From: Microbacterium aoyamense | Lineage (GTDB): Bacteria; Actinomycetota; Actinomycetes; Actinomycetales; Microbacteriaceae | DNA: 64,000 bases | Reading direction: 5' to 3' | Assembly: GCF_023155855.1 (NCBI RefSeq) | Contig: NZ_JAKNUT010000005.1 | Coordinates: forward strand, 124,001-188,000 | Shown: positions 38,309 through 46,229 of the stretch, one piece after another | How the letters are laid out: the number at the start of each line of letters is the position of its first letter | Position numbering within the stretch: position 1 is the stretch's first letter | Made by a program: the position numbers and the translations under genes | The notes under the pieces: generated by a model | What the model saw: the letters and a program-made list of their open reading frames with translations, nothing else | The model's database searches: none | What the model was told of the DNA's origin: nothing

Positions 38309-39400
38309 TCAGAAGACGCGCCGCACGAACGGGACACGTCGCGCGAGGACCGTCACGACGAAGGACAGCACGACGACGGCCGCCCACATCGCTCCCGCGC
38401 CCCACAGGGTGCTGCTCGCCGCCTCGGCGAATGCGGGGAAGACCATGCGCAGGACGACGATGAAGGCGAAGTGCACGAGGAAGACCCCGAAAGCCGCGTC
38501 CGAGATCGTCTGCAGGAACCGCGATGTGCGCGGACGCGGCGTCCACGCGGCGAGGGCGGAGCGCACCACGACGAAGATGCACAGTGTCGCGATCGCCGTG
38601 AACGGCCCCAGGTAACCGGCGGGGGCGACCGCGCGCAGGAGCGGGAACGCCGGCGTCAGGCCGTACTGCACGACGACCTCGGCCAGGCACAGCACCGCCA
38701 CGAGCGCCGCGATCACGACACCGCGGCGGCGCAGGACGACGTCCTTCAGCGCCCAGCCGGCGAGGAAGTACCCGACGTAGGGCACCCACTGGGTGAACGC
38801 GTTGAGCGCGATCGGGCGCGGTTGCCCTGCCAACGCGAGCAGCCCCGATGTGCTGTAAGCGAGAACGGATGCCGCGAGGACCACCCCGGCGAAGATCAGC
38901 GCCCGCCGCTGGCCGCCTTGAGCGAGGAAGGCCGCGAGCACAGGGGCCACCACATAGAGCCCGACGATGAGCCACAGGAAGTACAGGTGCGTGTACGGGT
39001 GCCCTTGAAGCAGAAGCGCCGCGATCTGCGTCGGACCGAGGTCGTGTCCGCTCAGGATGATCCTCACGACGAGGATGTAGAAGATCGGCCAGAACACGAC
39101 CGCCGGGCCGAGTCGGAGCACGCGACGACGGTAGAACTGCCCCGGCCCCGCAGCCTGCAGGCGTGGCGCGAGGACCAGGGCGCCGCTGACCATCACGAAC
39201 GCCGGCACGACCCAGACGAATCCGAGGTCGATCGCGACCGCCGTCCACCACGTCTTGCCGCCGCGCACGGCGTCGTTCGTGACGATCGCGCCGAAGACGT
39301 GGATCGCGACGACGCCGAGCACCGCCAGGATGCGCAGGACGTCGAGCGACGGCTGACGCGCGACGGCCGGAGAGTCGGCGCTCGTGCGAGGAGTGGACAC
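38309..39400 (-). CDS. acyltransferase 3 family membrane protein
   Basis: A 363-residue protein with about ten hydrophobic segments. The N-terminal RQPSLDVLRILAVLGVVAIH is the acyltransferase 3 (OafA/WecH-like) entry motif with the Asp and Arg residues of the active region, followed by VWVVPAFVMVSGALVL and FYRRRVLRLGPAVVFW. Such proteins O-acetylate surface polysaccharides. GTG at 39400 has no ribosome binding site; TACCAT lies eight bases upstream (39409-39414). The promoter faces that of the divergent glycosyltransferase at 39451, within 50 bp. Confidence 0.8.
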   Translation of the reverse strand: MSTPRTSADSPAVARQPSLDVLRILAVLGVVAIHVFGAIVTNDAVRGGKTWWTAVAIDLGFVWVVPAFVMVSGALVLAPRLQAAGPGQFYRRRVLRLGPAVVFWPIFYILVVRIILSGHDLGPTQIAALLLQGHPYTHLYFLWLIVGLYVVAPVLAAFLAQGGQRRALIFAGVVLAASVLAYSTSGLLALAGQPRPIALNAFTQWVPYVGYFLAGWALKDVVLRRRGVVIAALVAVLCLAEVVVQYGLTPAFPLLRAVAPAGYLGPFTAIATLCIFVVVRSALAAWTPRPRTSRFLQTISDAAFGVFLVHFAFIVVLRMVFPAFAEAASSTLWGAGAMWAAVVVLSFVVTVLARRVPFVRRVF

Positions 39401-39450
39401 GAGGCACCATGGTAGTCGGCCGCCCGCATCCCGATTGATAACGTGAACCG
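39401..39450. promoter_or_regulatory. compact divergent promoter region with two leaderless starts
   Basis: Fifty bases separate two divergent genes. On the minus strand TACCAT (39409-39414) is eight bases from the acyltransferase GTG. On the plus strand TAACGT (39439-39444) is six bases from the glycosyltransferase GTG at 39451. The -35 regions of the two would overlap. Confidence 0.5.
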
Positions 39451-40530
39451 GTGCGCATCCTCGTCGTGACTCCGTGGTTCCCGACGGATCGGTCACCCGC
39501 GTCCGGGCTCTTCGTCGCCCGCGAAGCGCACGCGCTCGCCGAGGCGCACGACGTCCACGTCCTCCACCTCGACTGGACCGGGGCCTCCGACGCCGAGACC
39601 GCTGCCGTGGGTCTCGATGTGTCGCGCGTCTCCCTGCGTCGCACCCGCCCGGCCGACTTCGCGCGCGCGCGGCGACTCGTGCGCGAGGCGGCTGCGGGAG
39701 CGGACGTCGTGCACACCCACGCTCTCACGGGTCTGCTGCCCTGGCTCCGCGGGAGGCCCGCCGACCGCCCGTGGGTGCACTCCGAGCACTGGTCGGGCCT
39801 CACAGCCCCCGAGACGCTCGGCGTCGGGGAGCGGATGCTGCTGCGCCCCCTTCGACGCGTGCTCGCTCGCCCCGAGGCCGTGATCGCCGAGAGCCGACGC
39901 CTCGCCGCGGCGATCCGCCCGCACCGGCACGGCACCGTCGAGATCGTTCCGTGCGTCGTCCCCGCCGCGCCCGCCGTCGCGTGGCCGCAGGGCGACCGCC
40001 TGCTCGCCGTGGGCGGCCTCATCCCCCGCAAGGGACCGCTGCTCGCCGTCGGCGCGCTCGCCGCGCTCATCGCCCGCGGGCGTCCGGCGACCCTGACGTG
40101 GATCGGCGAAGGCCCCGAGCGCGAGAGCGCGCACGCCGAGGCGGAGCGGCTCGGCGTCTCCGGTGCCCTGCGCCTCACCGGCGCTCTGCCGTCCGCCGAC
40201 GTCGAGCGCGCCTTCGCGGAAGCGCGTCTGTTCGTGCTCCCGACGCAGGGCGACAACTTCTGCGTCGCCACGGCCGAGGCGCTCACCCACGGGCGCCCGA
40301 TCGTCAGTGGCGCAGCGACGGGAGCGGTCGACTATTCGCATCCCTCCGTGAGCAGGTTCGTCGATGTGCAGACGCCGCGGGCGTACGCCGACGCGATCGA
40401 GGACCTTCTGACCGCCACGTCAGCGATGACTCCGCACGACGTCTCGGCGACCGTGGCGGATGCCTTCACTCCGACCACGGTGCGCGAAGGCATCGAACGC
40501 GTCTATCGCTCGATCGGGGTTCCGGCATGA
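39451..40530 (+). CDS. glycosyltransferase, GT4 family
   Basis: A 359-residue GT-B enzyme. It begins RILVVTPWFPTDRSPASGLF, a common start for GT4 proteins, with HTHALTGLLPWLRG and VHSEHWSGL in the acceptor half, LLAVGGLIPRKGPLL at the domain junction and LPTQGDNFCVATAEALTHG at the donor site. Acidic residues at the donor site are fewer than usual (E in ATAEAL is kept). GTG at 39451 is probably leaderless. Its end overlaps the next gene (ATGA), forming a two-gene unit with a GT2 enzyme. Confidence 0.83.
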   Translation: MRILVVTPWFPTDRSPASGLFVAREAHALAEAHDVHVLHLDWTGASDAETAAVGLDVSRVSLRRTRPADFARARRLVREAAAGADVVHTHALTGLLPWLRGRPADRPWVHSEHWSGLTAPETLGVGERMLLRPLRRVLARPEAVIAESRRLAAAIRPHRHGTVEIVPCVVPAAPAVAWPQGDRLLAVGGLIPRKGPLLAVGALAALIARGRPATLTWIGEGPERESAHAEAERLGVSGALRLTGALPSADVERAFAEARLFVLPTQGDNFCVATAEALTHGRPIVSGAATGAVDYSHPSVSRFVDVQTPRAYADAIEDLLTATSAMTPHDVSATVADAFTPTTVREGIERVYRSIGVPA

Positions 40531-41600
40531 GCGATCCGGCCGTCGACGTCGTCATCCCCGTGCACGACCTCTCGCGTCCCGTCGCGCGCGCCGTCGGGTC
40601 GGTGGTGCTGTCGACGGGCGCCGACGTGCGGGTGAGCGTCGTCGCCCATGGCCTGGAACCCGGCGATGTCGAGGGCGCTCTCGGCTCTCTCGCAGCGCGG
40701 CCGGACGTCCGCGTGCTGGGCTTCGCGGACGGCATCCCGAGCCCCGCCGGCCCCTTCAACGCGGGATTGGATGCCGCGACCGCCCGGTTCACATCGGTCA
40801 TGGGCTCCGATGACACCCTCGCGCCGGGAGCGATCGATTCGTGGCTGCGGCGCGCCGAGCGCGACCGCGCCGACGTCGTGATCTCGCGACTGCGCCACGC
40901 GGCGGGTGCCGCTGTCCCGACCCCGCCGACCCGACCGCGGTCGCGCGCGGCCCTCGATCCCGTGCGGGATCGCCTGAGCTATCGCTCCGCACCGCTCGGA
41001 CTCGTCTCACGCGCCCGATTCGGTGGGCTGCGCTTCGCCGCCGGCATCCCCGTCGGCGAAGATCTGCCCTACGTGACGCGACTGTGGTTCTCGGGGGCGG
41101 GAATCTCGTACGACCGCACCGGGCCGGCCTACCTGATCCACGACGACGCCGCGGGGCGGACGACCTTCGCTCCCCGTCCGCTCGCCGAGACCTTCGCGTT
41201 CCTCCCCGCGGTGCTGGACGATCCGTGGTTCGGTGAACTGCCCACAGCGTCCCGGCAGTCCGTGATCGTGAAGTTCATCCGCATCCATCTCTTCGGCGCC
41301 ATCACGCAGCGCCTCGATCCCGCCGCGTGGACACCGTCGGAGCGGACGACGCTGCGTGCCACCGCGGTGGCGATGCTCGCCGCGGGCGAAGGCATCGAGC
41401 GGGTGCTGTCGCGGCGCGACCGCGATCTGCTCGACGCCGCGCTCGATCCCTCGATCCCCGCGGAGCGGCTCATCCGTGCGGCGACCCTGCGACGGCAGTT
41501 CGCGCACCTGGGGTCGCTCGTCCCCCGATCGCTGTCGCGGCTGCTGCATCGGGAAGGCCCCGTGCGGTTCGCCGCGGCATCGGCGCTGCAGATGAGCTGA
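40527..41600 (+). CDS. glycosyltransferase, GT2 family, paralogue of 45138
   Basis: A 357-residue GT-A enzyme starting VDVVIPVHDLSRPVARAV. The block DGIPSPAGPFNAGLD followed by FTSVMGSDDTL holds the nucleotide-binding Asp pair and is nearly the same as in the GT2 gene at 45138 on the other strand; a GEDLPYVTRLW segment matches GEDFEFGIRLF there. The two are clearly paralogues. ATG at 40527 overlaps the preceding stop. The gene converges with the GT4 at 41607, six bases away. Confidence 0.85.
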   Translation: MSDPAVDVVIPVHDLSRPVARAVGSVVLSTGADVRVSVVAHGLEPGDVEGALGSLAARPDVRVLGFADGIPSPAGPFNAGLDAATARFTSVMGSDDTLAPGAIDSWLRRAERDRADVVISRLRHAAGAAVPTPPTRPRSRAALDPVRDRLSYRSAPLGLVSRARFGGLRFAAGIPVGEDLPYVTRLWFSGAGISYDRTGPAYLIHDDAAGRTTFAPRPLAETFAFLPAVLDDPWFGELPTASRQSVIVKFIRIHLFGAITQRLDPAAWTPSERTTLRATAVAMLAAGEGIERVLSRRDRDLLDAALDPSIPAERLIRAATLRRQFAHLGSLVPRSLSRLLHREGPVRFAAASALQMS

Positions 41601-41606
41601 GCGCGT

Positions 41607-42746
41607 TCAGGCAGCCGCGAGGGCGTCGATCGCCCGCTTCCAGACGGCCACCTGGCTCTCGCTGGACAGCTCGCGCGCCGACGCGTGCGACGCTGCCTTC
41701 ATCGCCGCGACGGACGCGGCCGTCAGCGCGTCGATCGCCTCGCTCAGCGCAGGCGCCGTGAAGTCCGACGCCACGGCGCCGATGCCGTAGCGGCGGACGT
41801 AGTCGGCCATCTCGGGCGATGGTCCGACGAGCACCGCCAGCCGCGCCTGCACGTAGTCGAAGATCTTGTTCGGGAGCGCCCACCGGTTGTTGAAGTTGAC
41901 GGGCGGCAGGACGTGCACACCGACGTCGAATCGCCGCAGAGTCTCAGCCAGTTCGGCGTACGGCACGGGCGCGTTGAGCCGAATGCGACCGCCCGCCCGC
42001 GCGGCGGACTCCCGCAGCTCGGCGAGATACACCTCGTCGTTCGGCGTGAGATACAGATCCAGAGTGGCGCCCGACGCCGCGCCGACGACCCCGTCGATGA
42101 GGGTGCCCAGATGGCGATTGCGAAGCGCCGCACCGGAATGCACGAGACGCAGCGGCTCGCCGACCGGCGTCGGCTCGGCATCCGCGTACGGCGCCGCGTT
42201 CGTCACGATCTCGGGGAGGAACCCGAACCTTCGCTCGTACTCCCGCGCGATCCCGCTGCTGACCGTGGTCCAGGAAGCCGCGCGCGCGACGTATCGTCGC
42301 GTCATCCACTCGATGAACGGACGCACGAACCAGCGGAAGCGCGGCGACTCGTCATGCTGCCGCGGCGAGTACTCGTGCAGATCGGCGTGCACGCCCTTGA
42401 CGGGTGCCAGCGACAGCGCGAGGGGGACGGCATCCACATCGTCGGCCAGCACGACGTCGAACCGGCGCCCGGCGAGCTGCCCGGCTGCAGACGCGATCGC
42501 CTGATTCTTGCGATATGCCCAGCGGTACTGGCGCAGCACGACCGCGAGGCGCGGATATCGCCAGATCGCGAACTCGTCCGGAATGCGGACGTGGTCGGCG
42601 ACGCCCGTGGGCGCCTCGCCGTACCCGCACGTCGTGACCTCGTACTCGTCCCGCAGCAGCGCGACCTGCTTGAGGACGCGGGCATCCGACGCGATCGGCG
42701 AGAAGGAGAGGATCAGCACTCGCGAGCGCGCGTCGGGACTGGGCAC
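41607..42746 (-). CDS. glycosyltransferase, GT4 family, paralogue of 44008
   Basis: A 379-residue GT-B enzyme. It starts RVLILSFSPIASDARVLKQV and continues with VTTCGYGEAPTGVADH, DLHEYSPRQHDE, a VLPPVNFNNRWALPNKIFDY donor-site stretch and VGPSPEMADYV. Each block has a close counterpart in the gene at 44008, so the two arose by duplication. GTG at 42746 has TAGCGT six bases upstream (42753-42758) and no ribosome binding site. Only 26 bp separate it from the next upstream gene, so readthrough from the operon is also likely. Confidence 0.85.
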   Translation of the reverse strand: MPSPDARSRVLILSFSPIASDARVLKQVALLRDEYEVTTCGYGEAPTGVADHVRIPDEFAIWRYPRLAVVLRQYRWAYRKNQAIASAAGQLAGRRFDVVLADDVDAVPLALSLAPVKGVHADLHEYSPRQHDESPRFRWFVRPFIEWMTRRYVARAASWTTVSSGIAREYERRFGFLPEIVTNAAPYADAEPTPVGEPLRLVHSGAALRNRHLGTLIDGVVGAASGATLDLYLTPNDEVYLAELRESAARAGGRIRLNAPVPYAELAETLRRFDVGVHVLPPVNFNNRWALPNKIFDYVQARLAVLVGPSPEMADYVRRYGIGAVASDFTAPALSEAIDALTAASVAAMKAASHASARELSSESQVAVWKRAIDALAAA

Positions 42747-42752
42747 CGTCCG

Positions 42753-42758
42753 ACGCTA
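42753..42758 (-). promoter_or_regulatory. -10 element of likely leaderless promoter for the GT4 at 41607
   Basis: TAGCGT on the minus strand, six bases before the GTG at 42746, within the 26-bp gap downstream of another glycosyltransferase gene. Confidence 0.45.
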
Positions 42759-42772
42759 CCAGCGCGCGATCG

Positions 42773-44011
42773 TCACGATGCTTCTCCCGCCGTCCGCACG
42801 AGCTCCGCCGCGCGGGGTCCCGTCACCTGCACGTCGAACTCGCGCTCCCACAGGCGCCGCGGTCGGTACGCGTCGTCCGGGGCATCCAGCACCGCACGGA
42901 TCACTTCCGCAAGAGCGCGGGCGGACACCTCGCGGGGCACGAGCTCTCCGGTTCCCAGGTCCGGTCCGACGATCTCGGGCGTCCCCCCGACCGACGTCGC
43001 GACGATCGGGATGCCGCGGGCGATCGCCTCCATGATGCTCACCGGGACGCCCTCGGTCGTGCTGGCGTTGACGAACACGTCGACGCGGGTCGTGTCATAG
43101 AAGTCGGTGACGGCGGCGTTCGGCGTACGGCCCGCCAGCTCGACGGTCAGTCCCTCGGGGAGCTCTGCGGCCGCCGCGGCGAGCTCGTCCGCAAGCGGCC
43201 CGTCACCGAAGTGCACCCACCGCACGGGTCGGTCGGCTGAGAGCCCCGGAAGCACCTTGAGCGCCGAGAGGATGAGTCCGACACGTTTGAGGTCCGACAC
43301 GGCGGAGCAGGAGACGACGAGCCGCTCCCCCGCTCGCGGCGACCGCTCGAGCACGCGCGGTCCGGGCACACCGAGGCGGCTCACGCGGATCTTCGCCGCG
43401 ACGCCGCGCTGCGGGTGGCGCTCGGCGACATAGCGCGCGCCGTCCTGCGAGATCGTCAGGATGCGATCCGCCCGGTCGAACAGGAAAGGGCGGAACGGCA
43501 GGTACCCGCTCGCCGATCGGTACTCGTACAGGTCGTACCCGTGGACGCGCACCACACGGGCATCCACCCCCCGCACCCAGGGCACGGCCAGACCGCCGCC
43601 CATCCCCCAGAAGCCGTACGCGACGATGCGGTCGGCGCCGGCGACCGCATCGCGCACGGCGCGCCGATTCGCCTGCGTCACGCCGACGCGCGCCGCCATG
43701 AGGAAGAGCCGTGCGTGGCGCAGCAGTCGCCCCGCGCGCAGCTCCGCCCAGGCCGCACGTGCGATGAGACCCAGGTAGCGCGGCGTCAGCGGCGTCCAGA
43801 TCCGGTCCTCCGGTACGGGGACGAAGAGGTTGCCGCCCAGGGCGACGTTGCCCGGCATCTCGACGACGCCCGCCGAGGTGTCGCGAGCGTGGCAGAAGAC
43901 GACGACGTCGTCGAACGTCGCCGCGAGATCTCGGATCTCCTTCTCGACGAAAACGGCATCACCCGAGGCATACGGGTAATCGTTCGTGAAGAGCAGGAGC
44001 CGCGACGTCAT
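42773..44011 (-). CDS. glycosyltransferase, GT4 family
   Basis: A 412-residue GT-B enzyme beginning RLLLFTNDYPYASGDAVFVE. It has VRVHGYDLYEYRSASGYLPF in the N-terminal half, then VVSCSAVSDLKRV, and the donor-site motif VNASTTEGVPVSIMEAIARG with the GT4 acidic pair, followed by VATSVGGTPEIV. It differs clearly from the paralogous pair around it. ATG at 44011 overlaps the stop of the gene upstream (ATGA), so the two are coupled. It resembles colanic-acid-type GT4 proteins in general wording; the sugar is unknown. Confidence 0.87.
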   Translation of the reverse strand: MTSRLLLFTNDYPYASGDAVFVEKEIRDLAATFDDVVVFCHARDTSAGVVEMPGNVALGGNLFVPVPEDRIWTPLTPRYLGLIARAAWAELRAGRLLRHARLFLMAARVGVTQANRRAVRDAVAGADRIVAYGFWGMGGGLAVPWVRGVDARVVRVHGYDLYEYRSASGYLPFRPFLFDRADRILTISQDGARYVAERHPQRGVAAKIRVSRLGVPGPRVLERSPRAGERLVVSCSAVSDLKRVGLILSALKVLPGLSADRPVRWVHFGDGPLADELAAAAAELPEGLTVELAGRTPNAAVTDFYDTTRVDVFVNASTTEGVPVSIMEAIARGIPIVATSVGGTPEIVGPDLGTGELVPREVSARALAEVIRAVLDAPDDAYRPRRLWEREFDVQVTGPRAAELVRTAGEAS

Positions 44012-45141
44012 CGCTTGCGTGCCATGAGCCCGTCGATGAGGCGCTCCCACACGTCGACCTGCCGTTCGCCGGCGAGCTCCGGCGCACAGTCGTTCGCGTT
44101 CGCCTTGAACCGCGTGACGGACTCGACGCTCAGCCGCTCGATCGCCGCCGTCGTCGCCTCGAGCGTGAAGTCCGCTGCGACCTCGCCGATGCCGTACTGA
44201 TCGACGTAGTACTCCATCTCGACCGAGGGCCCGATGATGACTCCGAGGCGCGACTGCACGTAGTCGAACAGCTTGTTCGGGAGCGCCAGCTTGTTGTTGA
44301 AGTTGATCGGCGGCAGGACGTGGATGCCCATGTCGTACTCATTGAGCGTGTCGGCCAACTCGGCATACGGCACGGGATCGTGCACGGTCACGCGGCGCGA
44401 ACGGGCGGCGAAGTCCTTCAGCTCCTGCAGGTAGGGCGGGTCGTTCGCCGTGAGGTAGAAGTCCAGCGTGACGTCGTTGGCGGCGGCCTCGACGGCTTCG
44501 GCCATGATGTGCAGGTTGCGGTTGCGCAGGCACGCACCGCTGTGCACGATGCGGATCGGCTCGTTCACCGATCCCGGCGTGTAGTCGTGCCCCGGCGCGG
44601 CGTTGGTGACGAGTTCGGCGCGGAAGCCGAAGTTCTTCTCGTACTCGTCGACGATCCCGCGGCTCACCGTCGACCACGCGTCGGCCTTCGTGACGTATCG
44701 CCGCACGACCCATTCGAACCACGGCGTGATCCGCTCGAACCAGGCCGGATTGTCATCGTGCAGGCGGGGGCTGTACTCGTGCAGATCCGCGAGCACGCCG
44801 TGCCGCGGCCGGAGTTTCACCGCGACCGGGACGGCCTCGACGTCGTTGGCGATCGCGACGTCGAATCTGCGCCCTTTGAGGTGGGCTTTGGACCACACCA
44901 CCGCCGAGAGCTTCCAATAGACCTTCCGGTACCGCTTCAGCGTGATGAGCTTGCCGTCGAGGTCGTTGTAGCGTTCTTCGATCGGAATCTCGATGTGCTC
45001 CACGACGCCTTCGGGAGCCGGACCGTACCCGCACGTCGTGACGTCGTAGTCCTGCGTGAAGCGGGCGACTTGCTTGAGCAGGCGGGCATCGCGCGCGATC
45101 GGCGAGTAGGACAGAATCAGCATCGTCGGTCGTCGCGTCAT
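44008..45141 (-). CDS. glycosyltransferase, GT4 family, paralogue of 41607
   Basis: A 377-residue GT-B enzyme starting TMLILSYSPIARDARLLKQV, with VTTCGYGPAPEGVVEH, DLHEYSPRLHDD and VLPPINFNNKLALPNKLFDY, matching block by block the gene at 41607. Both keep the NK-FDYVQ-RL stretch in the donor site. ATG at 45141 overlaps the upstream GT2 stop (ATGA) and has AAAGG ten bases upstream. The pair may add the same sugar to two different acceptors, or the same repeat twice. Confidence 0.85.
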   Translation of the reverse strand: MTRRPTMLILSYSPIARDARLLKQVARFTQDYDVTTCGYGPAPEGVVEHIEIPIEERYNDLDGKLITLKRYRKVYWKLSAVVWSKAHLKGRRFDVAIANDVEAVPVAVKLRPRHGVLADLHEYSPRLHDDNPAWFERITPWFEWVVRRYVTKADAWSTVSRGIVDEYEKNFGFRAELVTNAAPGHDYTPGSVNEPIRIVHSGACLRNRNLHIMAEAVEAAANDVTLDFYLTANDPPYLQELKDFAARSRRVTVHDPVPYAELADTLNEYDMGIHVLPPINFNNKLALPNKLFDYVQSRLGVIIGPSVEMEYYVDQYGIGEVAADFTLEATTAAIERLSVESVTRFKANANDCAPELAGERQVDVWERLIDGLMARKR

Positions 45142-46229
45142 GGACGGGTGGCCTTTCGTTCGCGATTCAGAACGTAGAGAACATAGCGGCGCAGCGTGGA
45201 CTCGCGCGCGAAGCTGTGGATCAGGTCGGGCGTCAACCAGCGCTCACGCCGGCCCGCGCGGGCGGCGTGGGCGACAGCATCCACCACCCCGACGACGTCG
45301 GGGTGGTCGCGAAGAGTGTCGAGGATGCCGCGGTCCTGGATGTTGAACGGGGCGAGCGTCCGCGGCGCAAGCGCCTGCAGCCGCGCGAGCAGGTCTGCAA
45401 GGGAGCGCACCTCGGCATCCCCGTCCCAGTCCTCGGGCTTCGGTCGGGCACGCGCGTAGCCGATGACGCTCACCCTGATCAGCTTCACGGCGAGCGCGCG
45501 GCGATGCGCGGCCCCGAGGCTCGCGGCGACGCCCTCGTCGAGCAGTCGGCTGATCGGTGCGAACGTCTCCTCGATCGTCAGCCGCGCGTGGGTCGTGCGC
45601 TCGGCAGCGTCCACGCCGATCACGTAGCACGGCGATCCGGGTGCACGATCGACCCTCGACGACTGCGCGAAGAGGCGGATCCCGAATTCGAAGTCCTCGC
45701 CGACGCGCACGCCCTCCGTCATCCGGAGCCCCATCGCGCGCATGGTCGCCGTGCGGATGAGGCCGAGCGGGGCCGTGCGGTAGAACAGCCGGTCTTTCGC
45801 GGCGTCCAGGCGGCGACGGCGTCGCAGTCGTGCGAGCGGGTTCGGCATGACGGGCAGACCGTCGATGCGGATCGCCCCGATGAGCGCATCCGGACTCTCT
45901 CGACGCGCGTGGGCGACCCATCGCGACATCGTCCCCGCCTCGAGGAAGTCGTCCGACCCCATCACCGAGCAGTACTCCGCATCGACGAGGTCGAGCCCGC
46001 GGTTGAATGGGCCGGCCGGGCTGCGGATGCCGTCGGAGAACTCCTCGACGCGCCAGGCACCGTCGATGCCCGCGAGTCGCTCGGCGAGGGGCTCCCCCGG
46101 AATCCCGTGCGCGACGACCGTGACCCGCACGTCGTCACGCACGTCGGGGTCGGCCAGCACGGATCGCACCGCGCGCTCGAGCGGACGCGAGGGGTCGTGG
46201 CACGCGATCACGACATCGACGAACGGCAT
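45138..46229 (-). CDS. glycosyltransferase, GT2 family, paralogue of 40527
   Basis: A 363-residue GT-A enzyme starting PFVDVVIACHDPSRPLERAV. It has the block DGIRSPAGPFNRGLD and YCSVMGSDDFLEAG also found in the gene at 40527, then VGEDFEFGIRLFAQSSRV. The C-terminal third is helical and basic. ATG at 46229 shares one base with the stop of the ABC transporter gene upstream (TGATG); a GTG three bases earlier is also possible. The longer in-frame extension through the ABC gene is rejected. Confidence 0.85.
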   Translation of the reverse strand: MPFVDVVIACHDPSRPLERAVRSVLADPDVRDDVRVTVVAHGIPGEPLAERLAGIDGAWRVEEFSDGIRSPAGPFNRGLDLVDAEYCSVMGSDDFLEAGTMSRWVAHARRESPDALIGAIRIDGLPVMPNPLARLRRRRRLDAAKDRLFYRTAPLGLIRTATMRAMGLRMTEGVRVGEDFEFGIRLFAQSSRVDRAPGSPCYVIGVDAAERTTHARLTIEETFAPISRLLDEGVAASLGAAHRRALAVKLIRVSVIGYARARPKPEDWDGDAEVRSLADLLARLQALAPRTLAPFNIQDRGILDTLRDHPDVVGVVDAVAHAARAGRRERWLTPDLIHSFARESTLRRYVLYVLNRERKATRP

